Made by a program: the position numbers and the translations under genes | Source of the DNA: Clostridiales bacterium CHKCI001 | GTDB taxonomy: Bacteria; Bacillota; Clostridia; Lachnospirales; Lachnospiraceae | Reading direction: 5' to 3' | NCBI GenBank assembly: GCA_900045905.1 | Contig: FCNS01000038.1 | Coordinates: 124,001 to 188,000, forward strand | Length of the DNA: 64,000 bases | The notes under the pieces: generated by a model | Told to the model about the DNA's origin: nothing | What the model saw: the letters and a program-made list of their open reading frames with translations, nothing else | Database searches by the model: none | Shown here: positions 1 through 8,384 of the stretch, piece after piece | Position numbering within the stretch: position 1 is the first letter of the stretch | Layout of the letters: every line of letters starts with the position of its first letter

Positions 1-567
1 TTGTATTATGAAAAAGAAGGATACAATATAAAAACAGATCCAAAGGACAAAATGAAGATGGAATTTACAGGTATTAGCCAGATAGCTATGAGGCAGTTCT
101 TAAGGGAGGTTGGATGTTTGGAAGGAGGAAATGGTATGGATGTGGAGAAACTTCCAGTATCAGAAGAAATGAAAACTTATCTTACAGAAGGTAAATTTAC
201 GGAAGAACAGGCTGCATTGTTTTTCTTAGGTGTGGTAATTGGGCAAATTGGAATTGAACAGTATAAACAGACCGAGACAAAACCGATTCTCAAGAAAATT
301 AATATGAATGGTATGGACGAGAAGAAAATTATAAAGTTGGGAGATTCGGTTCAAGGAAAATTAATCCAAGAAAAAATGTATGGAAACAGTGAAGTTTTTT
401 ATGCACAATTTTTAGAACTTTTTATTAAAAATAGAGAGACATGGGGCCTGTCTAAGGCAGAAAATGTGTTCTATTTAATGGCAGGATATCAATATTTGAC
501 AGTAAAGGCAGTAACAAAGAAAAAAGAGAATAAAGGAGAGGAAAGAAAACAAAATGAACAGCAGTGA
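1..567 (+). CDS. cas8b: Cas8b/Csh1, type I-B Cascade large subunit, 3' part only
   Basis: The reading frame is open at the left edge, so only the last ~188 residues are present; the TTG at base 1 is not a real start. Cas8b recognises the PAM and holds the crRNA 5' end in type I-B Cascade. The assignment rests on the C-terminal helical region (around FFLGVVIGQIGIEQYK) and on overlap by 14 bases with cas7 in a standard I-B gene order. cas6 is not in the window and would be expected just upstream. The end also carries an internal start for a separate small subunit (see 136-567). Family certain from context, exact subfamily less so. Confidence 0.85.
   Translation: MYYEKEGYNIKTDPKDKMKMEFTGISQIAMRQFLREVGCLEGGNGMDVEKLPVSEEMKTYLTEGKFTEEQAALFFLGVVIGQIGIEQYKQTETKPILKKINMNGMDEKKIIKLGDSVQGKLIQEKMYGNSEVFYAQFLELFIKNRETWGLSKAENVFYLMAGYQYLTVKAVTKKKENKGEERKQNEQQ
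136..567 (+). CDS. cas11b: Predicted Cas11b small subunit from an internal start in cas8b
   Basis: An AAGGAGG Shine-Dalgarno at 122-128 lies seven bases before an in-frame ATG at 136 inside the cas8b frame. Translation there would give a 143-residue, mostly helical protein equal to the C-terminus of Cas8b. Independent translation of a Cas11 small subunit from within cas8 is established for I-B, I-C and I-D systems. The sequence shows a site as strong as any gene start in the window; that it is used in this organism is inference. Confidence 0.6.
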   Translation: MDVEKLPVSEEMKTYLTEGKFTEEQAALFFLGVVIGQIGIEQYKQTETKPILKKINMNGMDEKKIIKLGDSVQGKLIQEKMYGNSEVFYAQFLELFIKNRETWGLSKAENVFYLMAGYQYLTVKAVTKKKENKGEERKQNEQQ

Positions 568-1420
568 GATGTTATATATTTATGATGCAAAGTTGTCTAA
601 TCCGAATGGAGATCCAGATGAGGAAAATAGGCCACGCATGGATGAAGAGATAAATCTAGTAACGGATTTAAGATTAAAACGTTATGTACGAGACTATTTT
701 TTAGATTTGGGGAATGAACTTTATGTTCAGAAGGTAGAGGGAAAATCAGTAACTGCAGAAGAACGTGTAACGAAATTAAAGTTGGAGAAGCCTGAAGATA
801 TTTTAAATCGTTTTATAGATGTAAGATTATTTGGAGCTACAATGCCAATTAAAAAGAACAATTTACAGTTCACAGGTCCAGTACAGTTTAATTGGGGTTA
901 TTCCCTAAACAACGTAGATGTAATGGAAAATAGTATTACTTCCACATTTACTGCAAAAGAGGGAAAAAGTCAAGGAACAATAGGAAAGGATTATCGTGTA
1001 AAATACTCTCTTATTGCTTTTTCAGGGGTTCTTTCTGGAAGAAGAGCGGAAAAGACATTACTTCGTGAGGAAGATGTAATGTTGATGGATAAGGCTTTGA
1101 AGTATGCAATTCCGCAGCAGGCAACGAGAAGTAAAATTGGGCAGTATCCAAGACTTTATATGAGAGTGGAATATAAGGATAGTGAGACTGTCTTAGGCGA
1201 TTATCGCAGTTATTTGAAGTTAGAAAGAACAGAGGATTTAGCTGATATTTCAGAAGTTGTTTTGAAACTGGATGATTTGGTAGCGTTTTTAGAGCAGAAC
1301 AAAGAAAAGATATCTAAAATTCATTATTTCTGTAACCCACAGCTTGTATTAGAATTGAATCAGGAAAAGATTTGTTTTGAAGAGGCGATGAAATCATTTA
1401 CGCTTTGTGAAATCGGGTGA
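554..1420 (+). CDS. cas7: Cas7/Csh2, type I-B Cascade backbone subunit
   Basis: 288-residue RAMP-fold protein that would polymerise along the crRNA spacer as the Cascade backbone. The N-terminal segment with SNPNGDPDEENRPR is typical of the Cas7/Csh2 (DevR) family, as is its length. The ATG at 554 overlaps the end of cas8b by 14 bases, with a GGAG-rich ribosome site inside cas8b, so the two are translationally coupled. It is followed at once by cas5. No damage seen. Confidence 0.93.
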   Translation: MNSSEMLYIYDAKLSNPNGDPDEENRPRMDEEINLVTDLRLKRYVRDYFLDLGNELYVQKVEGKSVTAEERVTKLKLEKPEDILNRFIDVRLFGATMPIKKNNLQFTGPVQFNWGYSLNNVDVMENSITSTFTAKEGKSQGTIGKDYRVKYSLIAFSGVLSGRRAEKTLLREEDVMLMDKALKYAIPQQATRSKIGQYPRLYMRVEYKDSETVLGDYRSYLKLERTEDLADISEVVLKLDDLVAFLEQNKEKISKIHYFCNPQLVLELNQEKICFEEAMKSFTLCEIG

Positions 1421-1424
1421 AAGT

Positions 1425-2156
1425 ATGGGATTGTTGATTTTTGATCTAGAGGGAAAGTTTGCTCATTTTCGTAAATATGATACAAATTCTTCTTCCCTTA
1501 CGTACTCTGCTCCTCCAAGAACTGTAATTTGTGGAATGATTGCTGCAATGCTTGGATTGAAGAAGGATAGTTATTATTCCCTATTTGCTCCGCAGAATGC
1601 TAAAATTGGAGTAAGGATTTTAAGTAAAAATCGTAAGGTGATGCAATCATTAAATTATTGGAAAATCGAAGGAACAAAAGATTTTAGAACACCTACGAAC
1701 CATACACAAATACCATTTGAGGTTCTAACAAATCAGAGAAAAGTAGCTTATCGTATTTATTTTGAACATAAAGATACAAGTATTTATACAGAATTAGAAA
1801 AACGTTTAAAGGAACAAAAGTATTATTTTGCCCCTTATTTAGGGGCTGCTCCGTTTCAATGTTATATAACCAATATAGATTATGTAACAGAAGAGTTGAT
1901 TGACAATAAAGAAAAATTGGCGTTTTCAACTATAGTGCGTATTTGTGATATTGAAGAGGGAAGTGTGAATTTTCATAATGGAAGTTTCGTGTTATCTAGA
2001 GAACGGATGCCAAGATATTTTGATGAAAATCGATATCTGGAGGAAGCCTCCTCTTATCTATTAGAATTAACTGGAAAACCTCTAATTATGAAGTGCAATG
2101 GGGAAATAAGAAAGGTTCAATATAAAGACAGAGAAGAATATATTACATTTTTATAA
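1425..2156 (+). CDS. cas5: Cas5, type I-B Cascade subunit
   Basis: RAMP protein that caps the 5' handle of the crRNA. The N-terminus (MGLLIFDLEGKFAHFRKY, then NSSSLTYSAPPRTVI) is a clear Cas5h signature. I place the start at ATG 1425, four bases after the cas7 stop, with GGTGA just before it, giving 243 residues. A longer GTG start at 1407 is open but lacks a ribosome site and would add six residues not typical of the family. It is separated from cas3 by a terminator-like hairpin. Confidence 0.92.
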   Translation: MGLLIFDLEGKFAHFRKYDTNSSSLTYSAPPRTVICGMIAAMLGLKKDSYYSLFAPQNAKIGVRILSKNRKVMQSLNYWKIEGTKDFRTPTNHTQIPFEVLTNQRKVAYRIYFEHKDTSIYTELEKRLKEQKYYFAPYLGAAPFQCYITNIDYVTEELIDNKEKLAFSTIVRICDIEEGSVNFHNGSFVLSRERMPRYFDENRYLEEASSYLLELTGKPLIMKCNGEIRKVQYKDREEYITFL

Positions 2157-2185
2157 AATAGTTCTAGTGAAAACGATGATAAGAT

Positions 2186-2230
2186 GCTGTGTGTCGGGGA
2201 ATCGTCCTGTTCGGCACGCAGCTGTTTTAT
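2186..2230 (+). terminator. Terminator-like hairpin between cas5 and cas3
   Basis: An 11-bp stem (GCTGTGTGTCG with CGGCACGCAGC, two G-U pairs) with a 15-base loop is followed by TGTTTTAT. It lies in the 123-base gap between cas5 and cas3 on the same strand, so it may lower transcription of cas3, cas4 and the adaptation genes compared with the Cascade genes. The T tract is short, so it may be a partial terminator or an RNA-processing/stability hairpin. Confidence 0.55.
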
Positions 2231-2279
2231 AATAAAGGAAAACTATTTATGAAAAGTTTTAAGAAGGGAGAGGGATTAT

Positions 2280-4601
2280 ATGGATTTCTATTCTCATCCA
2301 GAGAAATTGCTTCAGACACATTTGAAAGAAGTGTGGAACTATGGCAAACAGTTTTCTGAAGAAAAAGATGCGGTAAACATTATTTGTGGTACACATGATT
2401 TTGGAAAATATACCACATATTTTCAAAATAAATTGCGTTATGGTATAGAAAGTCAATTAGCAAATCATGCTTTTATTTCAGCGTTATTAGGGGCATATAT
2501 TGCTATACAGGTACAGAAAGAGGATGTTTGTTTACCCTGTTTTGTTTATCATGCAATTATATGCCATCATGGAAGTGTAGATAATATAGAACAACATTTT
2601 TTTAGTAAGTATGATGATGATTCTTTATTAAAGGGAAAGATAAAAGATGCAGAAGAACAACGATTGGATATGCGTAAAAATCTGGAACAACTTGTAAAGG
2701 AATATCGTTCATGGGGATGGAATGAGTTTGTTTATGATTTTTTAGAACAAGCAGAGTTTAAAGAAATAATTGATGGATTAAGTAGACGATTTCGTAAAAA
2801 TAGGAAAATGTTAAGAAAAAATGCAGAAGGATATTTTCGATTCCAAAAATTATATTCTGCATTGATTGCAGCAGATAAATTAAGTGCCTCAGATACACCT
2901 TTGGTACAAGAAAAATATGGGGATTGGGAGAAATTGAATTTGGCACGTGTTTCTATGATCCAGAAAAATAGGCAGGAACATCCATCCATCAAGAAATTAA
3001 ATCAAATAAGAGAAACGATTTTTGAAAGTGTTCACAAACAATTAGAGCAATATGGAAAAAAAGCAAGTTTATTTTCTATTACAGCCCCAACGGGAACAGG
3101 AAAGACATTTTGTGGTTTTTTGGCGGCGGAAAAATTAAGAGATGTTTTGCAGGAAGATCGAAGAATTATTTATGCTCTTCCATTTACTTCTATTATTAAT
3201 CAGAACTATGAGGTTATATTTGAACTATTAAAACGCTCAGAGGAAGAATTTGAAAACAATAGTTTTTTATATTTAATGAAACATCATCACTTAGAAAATG
3301 TCGATTACCAATCAGAATACTATGATTTAGATCAAGTAAAATCAGAAATGCTAATGGAAAACTGGTCTTCAGGGATTGTAGTAACCACATTTGTACAGTT
3401 GATGGAAACTCTGATTAGTAATAAAAACAGAATGCTGAAAAAGTTTCATTCATTTCAGCACTCCATATTGTTGCTTGATGAAGTACAAGCATTTCCTTTG
3501 GAATTATTAAAAGTGATTGATTTTGTATTGCATCGAGCAGTAGAGGAAATGGACTGTAAAATTATTATGATGACAGCAACTCGCCCGATTCTTTTACGTG
3601 ATTCTATTGAGCTTTTAAAAAATCATGAGAGTTATTTTCGTATGTTTTCTCGAACAAAGTTATTATATCAGGAAGAAAAGATTACAATTGCTGATTTTGC
3701 AGAAGAATTTTTGGAACATATGGAAGAAAAATCGTATTTAATCATTTGCAATACAATTCAGGAGTCATTAGATTTATATGAAGAATTAAAAAATTGTGGA
3801 AGAGATGTTTGTTATCTTTCTACTAATCTACTGCCTATACATAGAAAAATGAGAATTCAAGAAGTAGAAGAAAAACTAAAAAGGGAAGAAGCATTTATTT
3901 TGGTTTCTACACAATCAGTAGAAGCTGGTGTGGATTTTGATTTTTCCCATGTGATTCGTGATATTGCTCCATTCGATTCGATTATTCAAGCAGCAGGACG
4001 TGAAAATCGTCATGGAAAAAGAGATCGGGAAGTAGTGGAAATTCGATGCTTTTGTAATGAAAAAGGACAATTGTATGGACAGATGGTATATGGATATACA
4101 ATGATTCAATGTACGCAAGAACTGTTTCGAGAAACGAAGGAGATTGAAGAAGAAAATTATTTGCAATTAATTGAAACTTATTTTTCTGAAGTCTCTGAGA
4201 AAATTAATAATGATGATGCAGAAGAATATTGTTGCTCTATTGAACAGATGAATTATACTAAGGAGGGGGAGCCAATTCCAATTAAAGATTTTTCTTTAAT
4301 ACAAGAAAAGAGTGGATATATTGATGTATTTCTCCAAATTGATGAAAACGCAGAAGCGGTTTATGAAGCATTTTTAAGAATGATCCAGGAGAAAGATTTT
4401 CAAAAGCAGCAGCAAATGAAGCGAAGATTGAAAAGAGAAATGGAAGAATATACGCTTTCTATTCCAGTTAAATATGCATCTCGAATTAATCATATGAAAG
4501 AGGAAAAGATATGGACATTACCAAAAGAAGGTTGTGAGGAATATTATTGTTTAGAAACAGGATTTAGAAGAAATGAAGAAGAGGGCTATAGTATTTTCTA
4601 A
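2280..4601 (+). CDS. cas3: Cas3 HD nuclease-helicase
   Basis: Single-chain Cas3 of 773 residues that would be recruited by Cascade to nick and degrade target DNA. The N-terminal HD nuclease shows H39-D40 in CGTHDFGKY and a later YHAIICHHG. The superfamily 2 helicase follows, with Walker A TAPTGTGKT at about 268-276, DEVQ at 400-403, MMTATRP, STQSVEAGVDFDF and a QAAGRENRHG motif VI. Every core motif is intact, so the interference nuclease appears functional. The start at ATG 2280 follows an AAGGGAGAGGG ribosome site. cas4 follows after 11 bases. Confidence 0.95.
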   Translation: MDFYSHPEKLLQTHLKEVWNYGKQFSEEKDAVNIICGTHDFGKYTTYFQNKLRYGIESQLANHAFISALLGAYIAIQVQKEDVCLPCFVYHAIICHHGSVDNIEQHFFSKYDDDSLLKGKIKDAEEQRLDMRKNLEQLVKEYRSWGWNEFVYDFLEQAEFKEIIDGLSRRFRKNRKMLRKNAEGYFRFQKLYSALIAADKLSASDTPLVQEKYGDWEKLNLARVSMIQKNRQEHPSIKKLNQIRETIFESVHKQLEQYGKKASLFSITAPTGTGKTFCGFLAAEKLRDVLQEDRRIIYALPFTSIINQNYEVIFELLKRSEEEFENNSFLYLMKHHHLENVDYQSEYYDLDQVKSEMLMENWSSGIVVTTFVQLMETLISNKNRMLKKFHSFQHSILLLDEVQAFPLELLKVIDFVLHRAVEEMDCKIIMMTATRPILLRDSIELLKNHESYFRMFSRTKLLYQEEKITIADFAEEFLEHMEEKSYLIICNTIQESLDLYEELKNCGRDVCYLSTNLLPIHRKMRIQEVEEKLKREEAFILVSTQSVEAGVDFDFSHVIRDIAPFDSIIQAAGRENRHGKRDREVVEIRCFCNEKGQLYGQMVYGYTMIQCTQELFRETKEIEEENYLQLIETYFSEVSEKINNDDAEEYCCSIEQMNYTKEGEPIPIKDFSLIQEKSGYIDVFLQIDENAEAVYEAFLRMIQEKDFQKQQQMKRRLKREMEEYTLSIPVKYASRINHMKEEKIWTLPKEGCEEYYCLETGFRRNEEEGYSIF

Positions 4602-4612
4602 GGAGGAGTAAA

Positions 4613-5110
4613 ATGGAGGTTGATGTAACAGGAACATTAGTATGGTTTTATAAGATTTGTCCAAGAGAAGTATGGTTAATGGCAAGAAATATTCTTCCTG
4701 ATCAGAAAGATGATAATATTGATTACGGACGTTTTCTTCATGAGACTACATATCAAAGAAATGAAAAAGAAGTATTATTTGGAAATGTGAAATTTGATGT
4801 TATTTTTAAGACAGAGAATAAGTTAGTGATTGGAGAAACGAAAAAAACTTCTAAATATGAAGAAGCCTCACGGTACCAGTTAGCATTTTACTTACAAGTA
4901 TTAAAAAAGGCAGGAATTTATGCAGAAGGTCAACTTTTGTATCCAGAAGAAAAGAAACGGGTGGATGTTATATTAACAAAACAGTTAGAAGAAGAATTGG
5001 AACAAATAAAGCAAAAAATTGTTCAGATTGTAGAAGAAGAACGGGCACCTCAACCCAAGAAAACCTCCTTTTGCAGAAAATGTGGATATCGTGAGTATTG
5101 TTTTTCTTAA
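4613..5110 (+). CDS. cas4: Cas4 RecB-like Fe-S nuclease
   Basis: 165-residue Cas4 that helps Cas1-Cas2 trim and orient prespacers by PAM. It has one N-terminal cysteine (C16 in ICPREVW) and three C-terminal ones (C154, C157, C163), the usual four ligands of an Fe-S cluster. RecB-type nuclease motifs are seen as VIGETKKTS and QLAFYLQVL. An AAGGAGG site lies just before ATG 4613, 11 bases after cas3. It is separated from cas1 by 180 bases, which is long for this operon. Confidence 0.93.
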   Translation: MEVDVTGTLVWFYKICPREVWLMARNILPDQKDDNIDYGRFLHETTYQRNEKEVLFGNVKFDVIFKTENKLVIGETKKTSKYEEASRYQLAFYLQVLKKAGIYAEGQLLYPEEKKRVDVILTKQLEEELEQIKQKIVQIVEEERAPQPKKTSFCRKCGYREYCFS

Positions 5111-5207
5111 AAAAGAAAATGAGAGTTAAAAAAATCAATTTAAAATTTGCATTAAAATAGTATATAAGTAATTAGAAGAAGTGATGAAAAAATAAGAAAG
5201 AAGGGGA

Positions 5208-5273
5208 ATATACACAAATTGTAGATATAATATTTGATTTGTGTATTTCAAATACGGAACGTTTGTATTTGAA
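5208..5273 (+). promoter_or_regulatory. Two tandem hairpins in the cas1 leader
   Basis: Two adjoining perfect inverted repeats lie just before cas1: ATACACAAAT (5210-5219) with ATTTGTGTAT (5237-5246), and TTCAAATAC (5247-5255) with GTATTTGAA (5265-5273). The second ends near the AAAGGATGG ribosome site of cas1. As RNA they would form consecutive stem-loops that could tune cas1-cas2 expression or mark a processing site; as DNA they could be operators. No known riboswitch class is recognised. Confidence 0.5.
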
Positions 5274-5290
5274 AAGGATGGTATAAAACT

Positions 5291-6283
5291 ATGAAGAAAG
5301 ATATTTATATTTTTAATGATGGTGAATTAAAACGAAAGAATAATACATTCTATTTTCAGACTGGGGATCAGAAAAAATATTTACCAATTGAAGAATTAGA
5401 TTCGGTCTGGGTATTTGGAGAAATCACATTAAACAAGAAATTTTTAGAGTATGCGTCTCAAAAAGGAATATTGATTCATTTTTTTAATTATTATGAATAC
5501 TATATAGGAACATTTTATCCTCGAGAACATTTGAACTCAGGATATGTGTTATTAAAGCAAGTAGAGGCATATCTTGATTGGGAAAAACGGCTGTTTATTG
5601 CAAAGCAAATTATTACGACAGCTATTGATAATATTTTAATTGTTCTGAAATATTATCGGAAAAAGGGGAAAAACTTGCAAACTTATATAGATGATATAGC
5701 AGAAAAAAGAGAACAAATGAAATTTGTAGAGGATATTCCTGCTTTGATGGCGTATGAGGGAAATATTAGGGAACAATATTATCAAGCATTCAATGAGATT
5801 TTAGAGAATGATTCATTTATTTTTTCGAAAAGAAGTAGGCGTCCTCCACTAGACAAAATAAATGCATTGATTAGTTTTGGGAATTCTTTAATGTACACTA
5901 CAGTGCTTAGTCAAATTTATGAAACAAATATGGATCCTAGAATTGGATATCTTCATACAACGAATCAAAGAAGGTTTTCTTTGAATTTAGATATAGCAGA
6001 AATATTTAAACCATTAATTGTGGATCGTGTAATATTTTCTCTGATAAACAAGAAAATGATAACAGAAAAAGATTTTGATGAAAATTATGGTGGAATTTTG
6101 TTAAAAGAAAACGGGCGAAAAAGATTTGTGGAGGAATATAATAAAAAGTTAATGACTACAATCCAACATAAAGCAATTGGAGGTACTGTAAGTTATAAAA
6201 GAGTAATTCGATTAGAAGTTTATAAAATACAGAAGATGATAACAGAAGGTGCGGAATACAATGGATTTGTAGCTCAATGGTAG
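5291..6283 (+). CDS. cas1: Cas1 integrase, type I-B
   Basis: 330-residue Cas1 that, with Cas2, inserts new spacers at the leader end of the array. The metal-binding catalytic residues are present: E156 in AYEGNIRE, H222 in GYLHTTNQ, and acidic residues at about 234-237 in LNLDIAEIFKP. The N-terminal beta-domain and length are normal for type I-B. cas2 starts eight bases after its stop, so they form one unit. The gap of 180 bases from cas4 suggests cas1-cas2 may have extra control. Confidence 0.95.
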   Translation: MKKDIYIFNDGELKRKNNTFYFQTGDQKKYLPIEELDSVWVFGEITLNKKFLEYASQKGILIHFFNYYEYYIGTFYPREHLNSGYVLLKQVEAYLDWEKRLFIAKQIITTAIDNILIVLKYYRKKGKNLQTYIDDIAEKREQMKFVEDIPALMAYEGNIREQYYQAFNEILENDSFIFSKRSRRPPLDKINALISFGNSLMYTTVLSQIYETNMDPRIGYLHTTNQRRFSLNLDIAEIFKPLIVDRVIFSLINKKMITEKDFDENYGGILLKENGRKRFVEEYNKKLMTTIQHKAIGGTVSYKRVIRLEVYKIQKMITEGAEYNGFVAQW

Positions 6284-6290
6284 GTGTGAT

Positions 6291-6554
6291 ATGTTTGTAA
6301 TTTTAGTATATGATGTCACAGAGAGAAAAGTGGCAAAAGCATTAAAGATATGCAGAAAATATTTAACATGGATTCAAAATTCTGTATTTGAAGGAGATAT
6401 TGGAGAAGCTAATCTAAAAAAATTAAAAAAAGAATTAGGTCAAGTGATTGATAAAGAGACTGACTCTGTAATTATTTATCGATTTAACAGTTTAAACTAT
6501 TCTAAGAGAGAAGTCATGGGAATAGAAAAAAATACACAAGATATTATTCTTTAA
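6291..6554 (+). CDS. cas2: Cas2
   Basis: 87-residue ferredoxin-fold protein that dimerises between two Cas1 dimers in the spacer-integration complex. MFVILVYDV at the N-terminus and the WIQNSVFEGDI segment are typical of Cas2. It follows cas1 by eight bases and ends the cas operon. Length and motifs are complete. Confidence 0.95.
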   Translation: MFVILVYDVTERKVAKALKICRKYLTWIQNSVFEGDIGEANLKKLKKELGQVIDKETDSVIIYRFNSLNYSKREVMGIEKNTQDIIL

Positions 6555-6660
6555 AATATTATTTTTTTCAGCTAAAATGGAAGAATAGATATAAGAAAAT
6601 AATTCATAAATTAGTAAGAAAAATCTACAAATTTATAAAAGAAAGATTATGGAGGTAGTT

Positions 6661-7121
6661 ATGTTTTTGTATCATGCAAGTAAAGAAATTGTTGAATTTC
6701 CAGAAGTCCGAAAAACAAGGTATACAAAGGATTTTTCATGGGGATTTTATTGTACAAACAAATTTGAACAGGCTGTACGTTGGGCCAATCGAGGAGAAGG
6801 AATACCAATTGTTAACACTTATAATTACGAGCCTGATAAAACATTGTCTATTTTGAAATTTGAAAAAATGACAGAAGAATGGCTGGATTTTATTACTAAA
6901 TGTAGAAGAGGTGGAACTCATCGTTACGATATTGTAGAAGGACCTATGCTGATGATACAATATGGAATTATGTAAATGATTTTGTAGCGGGAAAAATAAC
7001 TAGGAAACAGTTTTGGATATTGGCAGAATTTAAATATCCAACACATCAAATTAGTTTTCATACTTTGGCAGCATTAAATTGTCTAACATTTGAAAGGAGT
7101 GAAGTGATATATGACAGATAA
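6661..7121 (+). pseudogene. DUF3990 protein, split by a one-base deletion
   Basis: The start at ATG 6661 follows a GGAGG site and gives MFLYHASKEIVEFPE, then DFSWGFYCTNKFEQAVRWA, which matches DUF3990, a family with an ADP-ribosyltransferase-like fold. The frame stops at 6975, but near 6951 a shift by one base restores the expected sequence (DDTIWNYVNDFVAGK, then FKYPTHQISFHT and LAALNCLTFERSE), ending at 7121. I read this as a single lost base, so the gene is probably inactive unless it slips or the base is a sequencing error. The restored frame overlaps the next gene by 11 bases, showing they were a coupled pair. It sits between cas2 and the CRISPR array. Confidence 0.75.
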
Positions 7122-7554
7122 AGAAAAGGATGATTTATTCTATGTATGTTCGTTAATTGAATATATAGCAAGAAAAACAAAGAATAGAAGGCGTGTGATT
7201 GTAGAAGCACTGGGAACAAAGGGAATAGAAAAACAGTTATATGACGCAGAAGTAAACCATTGCCTCTCCTTTGATCAAGTAAGCGATGAAATAATAAAAA
7301 CTTATAAAATTTCAGAAGGGGATTTTGATACTATTACAAATTGCAAGTATTCTATTCCAGACTTTATGGATATAGGAAAATTGTATTGTATTATGATTGA
7401 AGATTGTGCTAAGAAAGGAGAAGAAGTTAATGAATTGATAAAAATTTTTTGTTCATTTATTAGTGATGAGATCTCTGATTTTAAAACTGGACTTTACTAT
7501 GAAAATCCTAGTTATCTTGAGTGTTCGTATAAAGTAGGATATTTAATGAAATAA
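7111..7554 (+). CDS. Uncharacterised partner of the DUF3990 gene
   Basis: 147-residue soluble protein with a good AAAGGAG ribosome site. It has no membrane segment or nuclease motif I recognise; conserved-looking parts are EALGTKGIEKQLYDAEVNHC and the C-terminal FISDEISDF. It was translationally coupled to the broken DUF3990 gene upstream. Genes of this type are often neighbours of DUF3990/DUF3791 genes in Lachnospiraceae, so an antidote or accessory role to the DUF3990 protein is possible, but that is inference. Acidic, about 17 kDa. Confidence 0.7.
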   Translation: MTDKEKDDLFYVCSLIEYIARKTKNRRRVIVEALGTKGIEKQLYDAEVNHCLSFDQVSDEIIKTYKISEGDFDTITNCKYSIPDFMDIGKLYCIMIEDCAKKGEEVNELIKIFCSFISDEISDFKTGLYYENPSYLECSYKVGYLMK

Positions 7555-7665
7555 AAATAAACTTATTTCTAATGTTTAAAGATTAGTATTTATATTTAAG
7601 ATATAAATTGTTTATAATTATTATTGTAAAAAAAGTTGTACTTATTTGATGATTTGGCAAGAATG

Positions 7666-7715
7666 CTCCCATTTGTTAGAGGTCACTGAAAAAATGACAT
7701 CTAACAAATAGGAGG
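7666..7715. repeat. Imperfect inverted repeat before the CRISPR leader
   Basis: CTCCCATTTGTTAGAGGTCA (7666-7685) pairs with a downstream arm (7695-7715) that reads TGACATCTAACAAATAGG followed by AGG, about 18 of 20 positions, with a 9-base loop. It lacks a T tract, so it is not a clear terminator for the gene ending at 7554. Its form resembles the hairpin ends of some insertion sequences, but no transposase follows. Confidence 0.45.
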
Positions 7716-7853
7716 GAGTTCCGTAATTTAATTATTGGAAGTTTAGTCAAAAGAAAAGTCGATGTAGAATAGTGCAAAAATAGGTAGGGATAGACTTTTG
7801 AAAAAATGGTTTGTAATAAAGAAAAGATGAGATAATAAAAAATATAAAAAGTA

Positions 7854-7882
7854 TTTTCAATTTAAAGAAAGTATGATATTAT
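7854..7882 (+). promoter_or_regulatory. Candidate CRISPR leader promoter
   Basis: TTTTCA (7854-7859) and TATTAT (7877-7882) are 17 bases apart, and the -10 lies 13 bases before the first repeat, where a pre-crRNA promoter is expected. The preceding 130 bases are very A+T rich, as CRISPR leaders are. The -35 is weak, so the call is moderate. Confidence 0.45.
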
Positions 7883-7895
7883 GAGAAAGAAATAG

Positions 7896-8182
7896 GTATT
7901 AGAGAACACTATAAGTGATTGAAACATCTATGCTTTTTGCAAGGATGAGTAGTGGAATAATCCGAGTATTAGAGAACACTATAAGTGATTGAAACTGTAA
8001 CATTCAAACACAGTTTAAAAACGGAAAAAGGGTATTAGAGAACACTATAAGTGATTGAAACATTCCAGAATAGTCAGACAGAATGGACTTGTAAAGCCGT
8101 ATTAGAGAACACTATAAGCGATTGAAACTATCCTACAAATCACCAAGTTTTACTATTGTATTAGAAAACACTGTAATTAATT
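7896..8182 (+). CRISPR. Type I-B CRISPR array, four repeats plus one degenerate repeat
   Basis: Four 30-base repeats begin with GTATTAGAGAACAC and end with GATTGAAAC, at 7896-7925, 7966-7995, 8032-8061 and 8099-8128. The fourth has one T-to-C change. A decayed fifth repeat (8158-8182) marks the trailer end. Spacers are 40, 36, 37 and 29 bases. The ATTGAAAC end and the decay at the far end put the leader on the cas side and transcription on the plus strand. It lies 1.3 kb after cas2 and fits the I-B operon. I found no obvious match of a spacer elsewhere in the window, but this was by eye only. Confidence 0.95.
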
Positions 8183-8384
8183 TTGCCGATACAACAATTG
8201 TTAAAAAGTTTTAGCGTGAGGGGTATTAAAAAGGTGACAAAAATACTCTATTCTATACATTTTCTATTACTTGCCAAATGAAAAATGCTATGATAGACTG
8301 AAAACAGATAAATTGAAGTGATGTTTTATTATGGGATGTTTGCAGTTGATTCGTGTTAGAAAACATAGTGAGAGGAGTGGAGGT

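Noticed and set aside
6674-6856. Alternative-frame ORF inside the DUF3990 gene
   Set aside because: Frame shadow: the DUF3990 frame from 6661 has the ribosome site and family motifs.
8271-8294. TTGCCA and TATGAT as a promoter for the Crp-type regulator
   Set aside because: Spacing is only 12 bases, too short for a sigma-A promoter.
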